Of a DNA stretch of 64,000 nucleotides, positions 37,107 through 45,935 are shown in pieces. Source of the DNA: Emticicia agri (GTDB lineage: Bacteria > Bacteroidota > Bacteroidia > Cytophagales > Spirosomataceae); the NCBI GenBank assembly GCA_945860265.1, contig CAMAQF010000009.1:1-64000 (forward strand). The letters are read 5' to 3'. Under the pieces are notes generated by a model that had not been told where the DNA came from, ran no database searches, and saw only the letters and a program-made list of their open reading frames with translations. How positions within the stretch are numbered: position 1 is the first letter of the stretch; each line of letters starts with the position of its first letter. The position numbers and the translations under genes were made by a program.

Positions 37107-39194
37107 TTATTTAAAATTAAGCAAATCTAAAGTTGATTTCATTGCCTCACGAATAAGAATTGCTTGTTTTACAAACTCTTCTGAAACCAAAATATAATCA
37201 ACAGCGAAATCTTTAGTTGGCTCATTTTTATTAATTTGTAAGATTTGTTCTTTGACATTTCCACCAAACTCTTCTACAAAATGTTTATCAAATTCAGTGA
37301 TAATTCCATTTTGAGTGCTACAACTTACGTTTTTATCAAGTAATAATGCTTTTGCGGTATTTACTTGCGATTGATAAGCGTAGTAAATAGCATCCGCAAA
37401 ACGATTTTCGTTGAATGCTTCTTTGGCCCAATCAATCTTTTCTTCTGATTCGTAAAAAAGTGTGGCAACTAAATCAATAATTACACTTGCACATTCACCA
37501 ACTCCTATTTCTGTATGGAATATTTCATCACGTCCCCAGTCAACAAAATCTGTGTCAATCAGAGTAGACAAGTCTGCCAAAGGCTTTAATAAAGCGTAGA
37601 AATATTTTTCACCTTGACGGTCATAATAATCATTAAAATATTCACCTTCTAAACCATTAGTTTCATAATCGTTTAATACTAATGAAAGCAATTGTGGGCC
37701 TCTTTTACTTGGAACTTTAATTACTTTGTCAGCGATTCTTCCAGTTCCGTTTCCAGTTGTTCCACCACCCAATAAAACTTGAAGTGCTGGTAAAACTTTT
37801 CCTGCTGATTTTAAAGAACTGCCATGAAAACCTATGTGAGCCATGCTGTGTTGTCCACAAGCATTCATACAACCCGAAATCTTGATTTGCATATTGTTTT
37901 CTTCAATCAATTCAGGGAAATCTTCTTTCATAACTTTCTCTAATTCTAGAGATATGCGGGTGCTATCAGAAATAGCTAAGTTGCAGGTATCAGTACCTGG
38001 ACATGCTGTAATATTTACAACACTATTAGCACCAGCTGCGGCTAAATTATGGGCTGATAAAATTTCAAATACTGAAACAAGATTTTCAGCTTTTACGAAA
38101 CGTAGCAATAAACCTTGATTTACAGTTACACGAACATCATTAGCAACTAAACCTTCAAGTTTTTCGACCAAACTACGTGTAACAGAACTTGAAATATTTC
38201 CCAACGGAACTCTAACAAATACACCATAAAAGCCAGCTTGTTTTTGAGTAAATGTATTGGTTTTGAACCAGTTTTGGAACTCAGCATTATCTTTTGTACT
38301 AATTATAGATTCAACTCCAACTCCAACTTCTGAATTATCTGTATTGATTTTATAAGTTTTCACTTTCAACGAAAGTTTTTCTTCTTCAACCAATTGCATA
38401 AAATCCTCGAAACCGATTTTTGCGATTAAGAATTTTAAACGTGCTTTATGGCGTGAATTTCTTTCTCCGTGACGGTCGAAAACTCTTAAAACTGCCTCAA
38501 TCATTGGAATAATTGAATCCTCTTCAACGAATTCATAAGCCAAATGTGCTAACTGTGGTTGAGCTCCTAAGCCGCCACCAAGCATGACTTTAAAGCCTCT
38601 GTTGCCATCCACAATTTTTGGAATAAAACCCAAATCATGAATATAACTAAGAGCAGTGTCATTATCCGTATTTGAAAACGACATTTTGAATTTACGTCCC
38701 ATTTCCTGACAAACTGGATTGCGTAAGAAATATTCAAATGTTGCATGAACGTAAGGTGTTATATCAAAAGGCTCATTTGGGTCGATACCCGCAGTAGGAG
38801 AGCCTGTTATATTTCTTACTGTATTGCCGCAAGCTTCACGTAATGTTATATTATCTTCTTCAAGTTTTGACCAAAGTTCTGGAGTTCTGTCGAGACTCAC
38901 GAAGTGAATCTGCACGTCTTGACGAGTAGTAAAATGTAGGTTTCCAGTTGAATATTCATCCGATACATCTGCAATTTTTTTCCATTGATTGAGCGTCATT
39001 TTACCATAAGGTAACTTGATTCTTATCATTTGTACACCTTGTTGACGTTGGCCATAAACGCCTCGAGCGAGTCTTAAACTACGGAATTTTTCTTCGTGAA
39101 TTTTACCCTCACGAAACATTTTTATTTTTAGCTCTAAATCTATAATGTCTTTTTCGACTAAAGGATTCTCTAACTCAGTACGAAAGCTTTGCAT
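37107..39194 (-). CDS. ferredoxin-type sulfite/nitrite reductase with HEPN-like C-terminus
   Basis: Reduces sulfite to sulfide with siroheme coupled to a [4Fe-4S] cluster. The 695-residue protein has two ferredoxin-like half domains and two siroheme domains; the cluster ligands are visible in TACPGTDTCNLAIS and SGCMNACGQHS. The C-terminal 160 residues beyond the catalytic core are helical (ERRIDWAKEAF-like, FADAIYYAYQSQVNTAKALLL) and resemble a HEPN domain. Context in a sulfate reduction operon favours sulfite over nitrite as substrate. It is the first gene of the operon, behind a promoter with an inverted repeat. Confidence 0.93.
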   Translation of the reverse strand: MQSFRTELENPLVEKDIIDLELKIKMFREGKIHEEKFRSLRLARGVYGQRQQGVQMIRIKLPYGKMTLNQWKKIADVSDEYSTGNLHFTTRQDVQIHFVSLDRTPELWSKLEEDNITLREACGNTVRNITGSPTAGIDPNEPFDITPYVHATFEYFLRNPVCQEMGRKFKMSFSNTDNDTALSYIHDLGFIPKIVDGNRGFKVMLGGGLGAQPQLAHLAYEFVEEDSIIPMIEAVLRVFDRHGERNSRHKARLKFLIAKIGFEDFMQLVEEEKLSLKVKTYKINTDNSEVGVGVESIISTKDNAEFQNWFKTNTFTQKQAGFYGVFVRVPLGNISSSVTRSLVEKLEGLVANDVRVTVNQGLLLRFVKAENLVSVFEILSAHNLAAAGANSVVNITACPGTDTCNLAISDSTRISLELEKVMKEDFPELIEENNMQIKISGCMNACGQHSMAHIGFHGSSLKSAGKVLPALQVLLGGGTTGNGTGRIADKVIKVPSKRGPQLLSLVLNDYETNGLEGEYFNDYYDRQGEKYFYALLKPLADLSTLIDTDFVDWGRDEIFHTEIGVGECASVIIDLVATLFYESEEKIDWAKEAFNENRFADAIYYAYQSQVNTAKALLLDKNVSCSTQNGIITEFDKHFVEEFGGNVKEQILQINKNEPTKDFAVDYILVSEEFVKQAILIREAMKSTLDLLNFK

Positions 39195-39218
39195 TTTCTA
39201 TGTTTATGTTTTATTCCA

Positions 39219-39252
39219 CAAATATATACTAAGTCTATTAAAGATATAGACT
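39219..39252 (-). promoter_or_regulatory. promoter and candidate operator of the sulfur operon
   Basis: On the minus strand TATATTTG (39226 to 39219) fits the -7 box. Immediately upstream is a perfect inverted repeat AGTCTAT-N7-ATAGACT at 39232-39252, where the -33 element would be; no ordinary TTTG occurs there. This arrangement suggests a regulator that binds the repeat and replaces or blocks the -33 contact. The regulator is unknown. Confidence 0.5.
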
Positions 39253-39327
39253 ATATAGTTAAATATTTTTTTCACAAAGTCAGATTTGTATAATTTTATC
39301 AAAAAATTTTATAATAAATTAAAGAAG

Positions 39328-39385
39328 AGCAAGTTTCTAACTTGCTTATTTGATGTTTTTGAATGTTGGCAAATTCAAAACTTGC
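39328..39385. repeat. pair of REP-like palindromes
   Basis: Two hairpins with 3-nt loops lie 22-24 bp apart: GCAAGTT-tct-AACTTGC at 39329-39345 (stem extends by one pair) and GCAAATT-caa-AACTTGC at 39369-39385 with one mismatch. They lie between the sulfur operon promoter and the 3' end of rnz. Confidence 0.6.
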
Positions 39386-39399
39386 ACTATAATTTCAAA

Positions 39400-40311
39400 T
39401 TAAATTTTATAGGATTTTCCTTCTTCGGCTAAAAGGGTGTTTTCAAAAACTTCTTGTGCCTCTGAAAGATGATTGTTAAGGGTTTTATATCGTGAAGAAT
39501 AATGTCCAATTATCAACTGTTGAGCCTTAGATTTTTGTGCGATCATTGCCGCTTGGCGTGCCGTAGAATGGTTGGTTTGCTCGGCACGTTTGAGTTCGGA
39601 GTCAATAAAAGTAGCTTCGTGATAAATTGCATTAACGTTTTGTAATTGACTGATTTTTAACTCATTATAAACTGTGTCTGAACAATAAGCAAACGATTTT
39701 GAAACACCACCCGCTACGGTATAATCTTCGTTTTTATAAGTAATTCCACTTAATTCATCATGAATATCAAGCCCTTCTTTGAGCATTTTTAGATACGGAA
39801 TCGAAAAATTTTCAGGCAATTTTTCGGCAACAATTTTTCTCTTGGAGGTCTTTGAACGAAATAAAAAACCGCAACATGGAATACGGTGATGTAGCGGAAT
39901 GGTTTCGACGGTTACAAAATTGGTTTCGAGTATATGATAAGCGTTTTCAGTATCAGTTTCTACAAAATTAATTTTGTAATTCAGGCGAGTTTCGGAGTGT
40001 TTGAATTGAGCGGTTAGGATTTCATCAAGTCCACGAGGTGCAAAAATAGTTAAGTTCTCTTTACGTTGGTTCAAGCTCCAACTTGAAAGCAGGCCAATTA
40101 ACCCAAAGTAATGGTCGCCGTGCAAGTGGCTAATAAAAATATGTCGGATTCTTGAAGATTTGACTTTTTGTTCGATTAAACGGTACTGCGTACCTTCGCC
40201 ACAATCAATCAAAAATGATTCGTTTTCGATTGATAGTAAAAAAGCTGATGGATGCCTGTTTATAACTGGAGTTGCCGAGCCAGTGCCAAAAACTAATAAA
40301 TCAAAATTCAT
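39400..40311 (-). CDS. rnz: ribonuclease Z
   Basis: RNase Z cuts the 3' trailer from tRNA precursors. The 303-residue metallo-beta-lactamase-fold protein has the zinc motif SHLHGDH (HxHxDH) at about 60-66, GEGTQYR before it and the exosite-type insertion typical of the tRNase Z short form. Later metal ligands occur in YCSDT and NHSTA. It lies 101 bp downstream of the STAS gene, a pairing I associate with Bacteroidota. Cytoplasmic housekeeping enzyme. Confidence 0.96.
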   Translation of the reverse strand: MNFDLLVFGTGSATPVINRHPSAFLLSIENESFLIDCGEGTQYRLIEQKVKSSRIRHIFISHLHGDHYFGLIGLLSSWSLNQRKENLTIFAPRGLDEILTAQFKHSETRLNYKINFVETDTENAYHILETNFVTVETIPLHHRIPCCGFLFRSKTSKRKIVAEKLPENFSIPYLKMLKEGLDIHDELSGITYKNEDYTVAGGVSKSFAYCSDTVYNELKISQLQNVNAIYHEATFIDSELKRAEQTNHSTARQAAMIAQKSKAQQLIIGHYSSRYKTLNNHLSEAQEVFENTLLAEEGKSYKI

Positions 40312-40317
40312 AGATTA

Positions 40318-40346
40318 TGATTGGTTACTGGAAATTGGAGATTTGG
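40318..40346. repeat. heptad tract at the rnz start codon
   Basis: TGATTGG, TTACTGG and AAATTGG are consecutive 7-base units followed by an 8-base unit AGATTTGG. The tract starts 7 bp from the rnz initiation codon at 40309-40311. Confidence 0.5.
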
Positions 40347-40360
40347 TGTGAATAAAGATG

Positions 40361-40385
40361 TCTAGTAAGCACAGGAGAGACCCCG
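40361..40385 (-). repeat. short dispersed motif beginning CGGGGTCTC, copy 2
   Basis: Read on the minus strand, this stretch matches the one at 10561-10584 at about 18 of 23 positions. It lies between the STAS gene and rnz. Function unknown. Confidence 0.3.
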
Positions 40386-40412
40386 CAGTTTCCTTATTTC
40401 CAGTAAATAAAA

Positions 40413-40835
40413 TCAAAATTTTCCTTCAGTAAAGCCATTTTCTTCACCTAAATCGAAATCGTCATCTTTATGATCACGGAAATCGTTTTCCAAATCGTTC
40501 ATAAATACAGCATCTATTCCTTCATCGGTCGTTGGAAGTAAAATAATTTCATGAATTTTTGCGTCATCAATCAAATCAAGAATATCGTCGTCTTTTGTAC
40601 AAACAATAAAAAGACCTTGTTCTGCACGGCAAACTTTGGTCGCCTTTCGGAGTAATGAAAGGCCAGATTCGTCGATTTCTAAAACTTTCGAGAAATCAAC
40701 AATCATATTCGTTAAGCCTTCGCGATATAAAGCAACAATTTGTTTTTCAATTTCGGGTGTAATTGATTTGTCGAATTTGCTCTCATTTAATAGGATAAGA
40801 ACGTAATGTTCGGTTTTCTCAATTGAATAACTCAT
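40413..40835 (-). CDS. STAS-domain protein (anti-sigma factor antagonist-like)
   Basis: The 140-residue protein is one STAS domain of about 105 residues with an acidic tail (DFRDHKDDDFDLGEENG). The loop MIVDFSKVLEIDESGLSLL holds Ser57 at the position phosphorylated in SpoIIAA-type antagonists. Such proteins bind anti-sigma factors or relay partner-switching signals. No anti-sigma kinase or phosphatase gene is adjacent; it is upstream of rnz on the same strand. The specific partner is unknown. Confidence 0.88.
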   Translation of the reverse strand: MSYSIEKTEHYVLILLNESKFDKSITPEIEKQIVALYREGLTNMIVDFSKVLEIDESGLSLLRKATKVCRAEQGLFIVCTKDDDILDLIDDAKIHEIILLPTTDEGIDAVFMNDLENDFRDHKDDDFDLGEENGFTEGKF

Positions 40836-40936
40836 AAGTGATGATAGCTTTTTATTTTTGCAAATTTAACTCAAAAATTTATTTTTATGGTTGAAAGAAA
40901 TAAAATTTAAGTGATTTTTATTAGAATTAGAATATT

Positions 40937-41824
40937 TTAGGAAAAAAATTTATCAATAATTAGATCTACGATATTGTTTAAGGTACGAATTTTCATTGCA
41001 ATTGTTTTGGCCAAAGTGGGTTTATTGGAATCTTCAATACCAAAAGTTGGTTTAATTTTGGAAAGTTTTTTATGTGAATATTTTTTAAGTTTTTCAATAT
41101 ATTCTTTTGGAAATTGTCCATCTCGGTAGTTAATGGAATAAAGTTTCGATGCTAATTTTAATTGCGTAATGTTTCTTTCTGGTTGATTCCAATATCCAAT
41201 ATTAACTCCAGCTTCCTTTAAAATATATACTCCATCGTACATCGCGGGTACGTGTTCGAGCCAAAGTTGGTCTGTGTTTAAGCCTTTGCATAAATCTTTA
41301 AAACCTTTTGTGCTTGTGTTTTTGCCCCACCATTTTAAAAATTTAAGTGTTTCATCTGATTTTTTTAAGCCAATAAAACCAGCATGATAAATGCCCGAAT
41401 TGAGAATTTGCTTTTCATCGGGATGAACGTTCGCAAAAAGTAATTGTGGAGTAAGAATAATATTCGATTGGTCGAGAATATCAGAAACAAATGAAATTGA
41501 TTGAAAAATGACCGATGTACAATCAATAAAAATTAGTTTTTCGGTTTTTTGTAAGAAATATTCCGTAAAAAAAGGTTTACAATTTGCTACAAGTTCCTCA
41601 TGCGTATAACGCTCAGACATTTCTCCAAAACCTTTGATATTCAACAAATTGACCTCTATAATCGGGTAGGGTGATTGTATATTTGTCGGAATATTTGATT
41701 GTTTGTCAACTAAACCAATTTGAAAATGATAGTCAGAATTTTGTATTTTCAGCGAATCGCCCAAAACTATGGCATTGGCCAGTTGATTGATTGAACAAAC
41801 TGTAAATATGATTGGAGATGCCAA
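40937..41824 (-). CDS. GT-A-like glycosyltransferase with a changed DxD motif
   Basis: The 295-residue product is a paralogue of the protein encoded at 43129-44112: shared segments include TVCSINQLANAIVLGDSL, ERYTHEEL and GYWNQPERN. In the paralogue the metal-binding motif is FDPD; here the matching site reads FIDCTSVIF (Asp101-Cys-Thr), so the second aspartate is lost. It may be a divergent or weak enzyme, or may use another ligand. It is the last gene of the polysaccharide cluster, after a REP-like repeat pair. Confidence 0.72.
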   Translation of the reverse strand: MASPIIFTVCSINQLANAIVLGDSLKIQNSDYHFQIGLVDKQSNIPTNIQSPYPIIEVNLLNIKGFGEMSERYTHEELVANCKPFFTEYFLQKTEKLIFIDCTSVIFQSISFVSDILDQSNIILTPQLLFANVHPDEKQILNSGIYHAGFIGLKKSDETLKFLKWWGKNTSTKGFKDLCKGLNTDQLWLEHVPAMYDGVYILKEAGVNIGYWNQPERNITQLKLASKLYSINYRDGQFPKEYIEKLKKYSHKKLSKIKPTFGIEDSNKPTLAKTIAMKIRTLNNIVDLIIDKFFS

Positions 41825-41852
41825 CTTATTATTTATTAATAGTGATTAGTAG

Positions 41853-41904
41853 GACAGGTTTTTAACCTATCAAAATATTGAAACTGACAGGTTAGAAACC
41901 TGTC
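41853..41904. repeat. pair of REP-like palindromes, together a long inverted repeat
   Basis: GACAGGTT-ttt-AACCTATC (41853-41871) and GACAGGTT-aga-AACCTGTC (41886-41904) are hairpins with 7-8 bp stems and 3-nt loops. The whole segment 41851-41906 also forms one long inverted repeat, with 19 of 21 arm bases matching. It lies between two glycosyltransferase genes. Confidence 0.6.
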
Positions 41905-41914
41905 CTATAAATAT

Positions 41915-43132
41915 TTACAAAACACTTTTTAGAGCATTTTCAATATTATCTGTGCATTTTTGTAAAGTCCACTCGGTACGGACATATTTGGCTGCAAAAA
42001 TACCCATTTCTTTTCTTAAATCTGAATTTTCGGTGAGTTTATCCAAATATTCTGCAAGTTTTTGCGGATTTCTATCGCACAAAAAACCATTTTTATTCGG
42101 AATAATTGTCTCTTTTACACCGCCTTCTTGTAAAGCAATGACTGGAGTACCACAGGCATTGGCTTCGAGCGGAGCAAAACCAAATGGTTCGAGTTGAGAC
42201 GTATAAATCATACAAAGTGCATTTGAAAGCAAAACCACAAGTTCGGCATCCGAAACCATTGTTTTTATCTCAAAATCAACACCCGTTTGTTTAGCGAGAG
42301 TTCGCATTTCTTCGGCATAGCTTTGGCTTACCATATTGGCTATCCACATGAGTTTTATGCCTTTATTTTTCATTTGAGCCATCGCTTCAACGGCCAAACG
42401 TGGGTTTTTATTGACGTAAAAATTGCCCAGACCAATCACGTAATCAGATTTTTCGATTTGAGTTGCTTTAAAAATCTCAGTGTCAATACCCAAATAACAA
42501 ACTTCGGCTGGTGATCCGTATGCTTTTAAACAACTTTCGGCCGAATATATAGAATTGACCAAAACCTTATTGAATGCTTCGTAATTGCGTCGTTCTTCAC
42601 GTAATTGTATTCGATTTCGGCGTTCGACCCATAAATCTTGTATAAATGGTAGCCAATAGCTTCTGCGTAAAATCTTTACCGCAGCACCAGGTAAAGCTTC
42701 CCAAACAAGTCGTGGAAGTGATTCATAAAAAAACCTGAATGGTTCTCCTAAATATAAAATTTTTGGAATCTTGACATATTGGGCGATAAAAGGAACAGCA
42801 TAAAAGAAACAACTATTGGCAAAAAGTACGTCGAAATCACCTGCATTGATTTCGTCGGCACATCGCTTACAGTGTAACTCCATTTCAATCATATTTTTGT
42901 CTTTTTCAAAAAAAAAGGATTTAAATTTATCTTTTAATGAAGTTTCTTTTGTCCGATTATAGGTAATTTTATGAATTTTTACACCATCTGGAATCTGCAT
43001 AAAACCATCTGCATCAGGCGAATTACTCCAAATCTCAATTTGATGTCCTTTTTGATGAAGCCCATTCAAATGATAGTTCAATGCTCTGCTACCGCCTCCA
43101 CTCGGGAGATTATGCCAAATTGCAATTTTCAT
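41915..43132 (-). CDS. family 4 glycosyltransferase
   Basis: The 405-residue GT-B protein transfers a sugar in surface glycan assembly. The N-terminal acceptor domain begins MKIAIWHNLPSGGGSRALNYHLNGL. The GT4 signature EPFGFAPLEANACGTPVIA lies in the C-terminal half, with the conserved glutamates. Its start codon overlaps the stop of the upstream GT-A-like gene as ATGA, which indicates translational coupling. Sugar specificity is not inferable. Confidence 0.92.
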   Translation of the reverse strand: MKIAIWHNLPSGGGSRALNYHLNGLHQKGHQIEIWSNSPDADGFMQIPDGVKIHKITYNRTKETSLKDKFKSFFFEKDKNMIEMELHCKRCADEINAGDFDVLFANSCFFYAVPFIAQYVKIPKILYLGEPFRFFYESLPRLVWEALPGAAVKILRRSYWLPFIQDLWVERRNRIQLREERRNYEAFNKVLVNSIYSAESCLKAYGSPAEVCYLGIDTEIFKATQIEKSDYVIGLGNFYVNKNPRLAVEAMAQMKNKGIKLMWIANMVSQSYAEEMRTLAKQTGVDFEIKTMVSDAELVVLLSNALCMIYTSQLEPFGFAPLEANACGTPVIALQEGGVKETIIPNKNGFLCDRNPQKLAEYLDKLTENSDLRKEMGIFAAKYVRTEWTLQKCTDNIENALKSVL

Positions 43133-44112
43133 AGTTTTTCAATAAAAGAGGCTAATTTTTCAAGAGGCAATTTGGTATATTTTCGCACTCGAACCAAACG
43201 TTGAGCTTTTTTGGGTTTGATATAATCGCACCTAAAGTTTTTCCAGTAAAGTTCATTTTTGGCCAAAAGCTGATTGCGATAAAGCTCAAAAAGTGGTACA
43301 ATATCAGCACGCTCTTCAAAGTTTATTCTATTTTGGTATTTAGAAACTTCGTTAGGTTTAGCAATTAGATAACCACTATAATGGAAAAAATGTAAAGGAA
43401 TATTTCCATTAATCACCCAACGATTATTTACAAACGAACACAGTCTTTCATGTAAATTCCAATAAGCAACATTGTTTCCTAAGTGTTTGTCAATGAATAC
43501 TTTATCGAAGTAAACCGGAAAGAATTCTGCCCAATGTTGGTCAACAAAAAGGCCATTACACAGGTCGATAATACATTCATTTTTAAGTTTATCGCACCAC
43601 CAAATTATCATTTTTTGTGCTTCGGTCGAGCGTTTAATTGCCACAAAGCCAAAATTAAAAATACCCGTATTGATAATATCTTCTTCTCTTTGCCATTTAT
43701 CATCGTTGTATGGCGTAGTCATGTGAGGCGTAACAACAATATTATTTTCCGTTAAATTTTCGATCAAATGCGTCAATTTATCAAAAATAATAATATCTGG
43801 GTCGAAATAAATAATATTCGTAATATCGGGGCGATTTTTTAGAAAGTAATCAAAGTAATATGGTTTTACGGCTGTATTTAATTCGGTAATATTATATCTC
43901 TCACACATTCCTGCGAAATCCGAAATATTGATTTTATCGATTTCAAGTAATTGATAATCAGGCAGTTTTGATTTATCAATTTCTTTAGTTTCGAGTTTAT
44001 CGACCAAGCCAATTACGTATTCAAAGTCAGGATTTTGCTCACGCAAAGAATCTCCAAGTGTATGTGCTTGGGCTAAATAATTGACCGAACAAAGTGTAAA
44101 AACAAGTGTCAT
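43129..44112 (-). CDS. GT-A-like glycosyltransferase with DxD motif
   Basis: From the ATG at 44112 the product is 327 residues; the longer frame would overlap the upstream gene and gives an unlikely N-terminus. YFDPDIIIF carries the DxD metal site at 104-106, with TLGDSL and GYWN-like segments (VAYWNLHERLC) conserved between the two family copies here. The fold is that of retaining GT-A enzymes but I cannot name the family. The stop codon overlaps the next start (ATGA). A REP-like hairpin sits just upstream of the start. Confidence 0.78.
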   Translation of the reverse strand: MTLVFTLCSVNYLAQAHTLGDSLREQNPDFEYVIGLVDKLETKEIDKSKLPDYQLLEIDKINISDFAGMCERYNITELNTAVKPYYFDYFLKNRPDITNIIYFDPDIIIFDKLTHLIENLTENNIVVTPHMTTPYNDDKWQREEDIINTGIFNFGFVAIKRSTEAQKMIIWWCDKLKNECIIDLCNGLFVDQHWAEFFPVYFDKVFIDKHLGNNVAYWNLHERLCSFVNNRWVINGNIPLHFFHYSGYLIAKPNEVSKYQNRINFEERADIVPLFELYRNQLLAKNELYWKNFRCDYIKPKKAQRLVRVRKYTKLPLEKLASFIEKL

Positions 44113-44122
44113 AAAATGTGGA

Positions 44123-44139
44123 GCGAACATTCTGTTCGC
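44123..44139. repeat. REP-like palindrome, 7-bp stem and 3-nt loop
   Basis: GCGAACA at 44123-44129 pairs perfectly with TGTTCGC at 44133-44139 around TTC. It lies in the 61-bp gap between two glycosyltransferase genes. Stem and loop sizes match the other REP-like elements. Confidence 0.55.
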
Positions 44140-44173
44140 CGAGAAAAAGATAAAAATATAAAAGTTTTTTTGG

Positions 44174-45340
44174 TCAGACCTTAGGAGCAGACCCCAATAA
44201 AGCTTCAATCTTCAAAACCGAATTTTCAAAACTATATTTATTCAAAACTTTATCTTTTGCTTTCTGCCCGAGTTGTTTGGCAAAAGATTGATTTAAGAAT
44301 AATTTAGTGATACTTGAAGCCATCGAAAATGTATTCAAATATGGCACTATGATTCCCGCATCTTCTTCAATAAATTCGCTGCAACCACCAGTTTTGTCAA
44401 AACCAATCATTGTTTTTTGTGCCAAAGCTGCCTCAAGCATCACGAGTGGAAAAGGGTCTTCTCTCGACACAATCGTAAAAATATCAAGGCAATTTATCAA
44501 TTCTATGGCATCGGGTGTTTGTTCGATAAAGGTAATTTTATCACCATTTCCCATTTTTGCAATATCAAACAAAATTTGTTCGTAATAATTGCCTTCTTTT
44601 TTTACACCAATCCACACAAAATGACAATTTTCGTTGCTTGTGTTCATTATTTGATTGATTACTTGCAAGAAGACATCAATACCTTTTCTCCATTCGGCAT
44701 TACCGCAGCCACCAATTAAAAATCCTGTTTCGGGAAGATTATATTTTTTTTTAATGGTTTGTTTATCTGTTGTTTCAATTCTGTTTAAGATACTTTCGTT
44801 ATCAACAAATGAATGAATTACTTCTATTTTTTGTTTAGAAACTCCATGATTTTCGATGATATTTTCGGCAACGGCTTTTGAGCATGCAATAATTTTTGTT
44901 GCGTATTTAAACAAAAAATCTCGGTCGTTTTTTTGCGAATAAAGTCTAATTGAAAATTCTAATTCGTGGATATGTGCAAATAATGGTGCGTTTACAAATT
45001 CTGTTAATTTATGTAATACATGAGCTGAAGCAATCGTATTTGCATAAATATAATCGAAATTAGCCTTTTTAAGGCTTTCCAAAAGCTGCTGAGTTGCATT
45101 AGTTTCGTTTTGACTTTTTACGAGTTTTGATATTGCCTTTTTTAATCCTTTTTGCTGAGAATTGGCACTTTGCCAAAAATTATTTGGACATATTTCTGAG
45201 AAATCATTTTCTAAAACTCCTCCACCGAGCAATAAAAGTTGCATTTCTATACCTTTTTGCTTCAAATATTTCATTACACTCAACAAAAAAAGTTGAGCTC
45301 CCGCCCGATTTGCGTCATGACTTATAAAGAGGATTTTCAT
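44174..45340 (-). CDS. family 4 glycosyltransferase
   Basis: The 388-residue GT-B enzyme begins [23 protein letters not shown], a typical acceptor-domain start. The donor domain shows GGCGNAEWRKGIDVFLQV and [24 protein letters not shown], where the usual E-x7-E site reads [10 protein letters not shown]. It is most similar within the cluster to the enzyme at 45936-47036 (shared [11 protein letters not shown]). Its ATG overlaps the stop codon of the GmhA-like gene by one base (TAATG), so translation is probably coupled. Confidence 0.92.
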   Translation of the reverse strand: MKILFISHDANRAGAQLFLLSVMKYLKQKGIEMQLLLLGGGVLENDFSEICPNNFWQSANSQQKGLKKAISKLVKSQNETNATQQLLESLKKANFDYIYANTIASAHVLHKLTEFVNAPLFAHIHELEFSIRLYSQKNDRDFLFKYATKIIACSKAVAENIIENHGVSKQKIEVIHSFVDNESILNRIETTDKQTIKKKYNLPETGFLIGGCGNAEWRKGIDVFLQVINQIMNTSNENCHFVWIGVKKEGNYYEQILFDIAKMGNGDKITFIEQTPDAIELINCLDIFTIVSREDPFPLVMLEAALAQKTMIGFDKTGGCSEFIEEDAGIIVPYLNTFSMASSITKLFLNQSFAKQLGQKAKDKVLNKYSFENSVLKIEALLGSAPKV

Positions 45341-45930
45341 TAAACAGCGGGATTTAAAACTTTTTTCTCAATAAGCATTATCAAGATATGAATAACCTTA
45401 ATATGAATTTCTTGGATTCGGTCTGCGTAGCCGAAGTGTGGCACTCTGATTTCTATATCTGCTAATCCTGCTAATTTTCCGCCATCTCTTCCCGAAAAAA
45501 CAACTACTTTCATTTTTTTTTCACGGGCTGCTTTGGTAGCATTAATAATATTTTTTGAGTTTCCGCTTGTACTAATTCCTAAAAGAATATCGCCAGTATT
45601 TCCTAATCCCTCGATAAATCTTGAAAAAATATAGTCGAAACCATAATCATTGCCAACACAAGAAATATGACTTGGGTCAGAAATTGCAATTGCTGCCAAT
45701 GATTTACGGTTTTCACGGTAGCGTCCAGAAAGTTCCTCAGCAAAGTGCATGGCGTCACAGTGCGAGCCACCATTTCCGCATGAGATAATTTTTTTACCAT
45801 TTTTAATGGCCTCAGCCATTAAATCAGCGACTTTTTCAATGTTCTTTATGTTTTCTTCCGAACTCATAAATTCATTTAGCACTTTTTGGGCTTCTTGAAG
45901 TTCGGCCAATATTTCGTTGTAATTTTCCAT
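45340..45930 (-). CDS. gmhA: SIS-domain phosphoheptose isomerase-like protein
   Basis: GmhA converts sedoheptulose 7-phosphate to D-glycero-D-manno-heptose 7-phosphate. The 196-residue SIS protein has the family block [24 protein letters not shown] and the second sugar-binding region [13 protein letters not shown]. The zinc/catalytic His and Glu positions seem present. It lies among glycosyltransferase genes. Other heptose genes (hldE/hddA, gmhB, gmhD) are not in the window, so heptose use is likely but unproven; DiaA-like proteins share the fold. Confidence 0.85.
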   Translation of the reverse strand: MENYNEILAELQEAQKVLNEFMSSEENIKNIEKVADLMAEAIKNGKKIISCGNGGSHCDAMHFAEELSGRYRENRKSLAAIAISDPSHISCVGNDYGFDYIFSRFIEGLGNTGDILLGISTSGNSKNIINATKAAREKKMKVVVFSGRDGGKLAGLADIEIRVPHFGYADRIQEIHIKVIHILIMLIEKKVLNPAV

Positions 45931-45935
45931 TTTAT

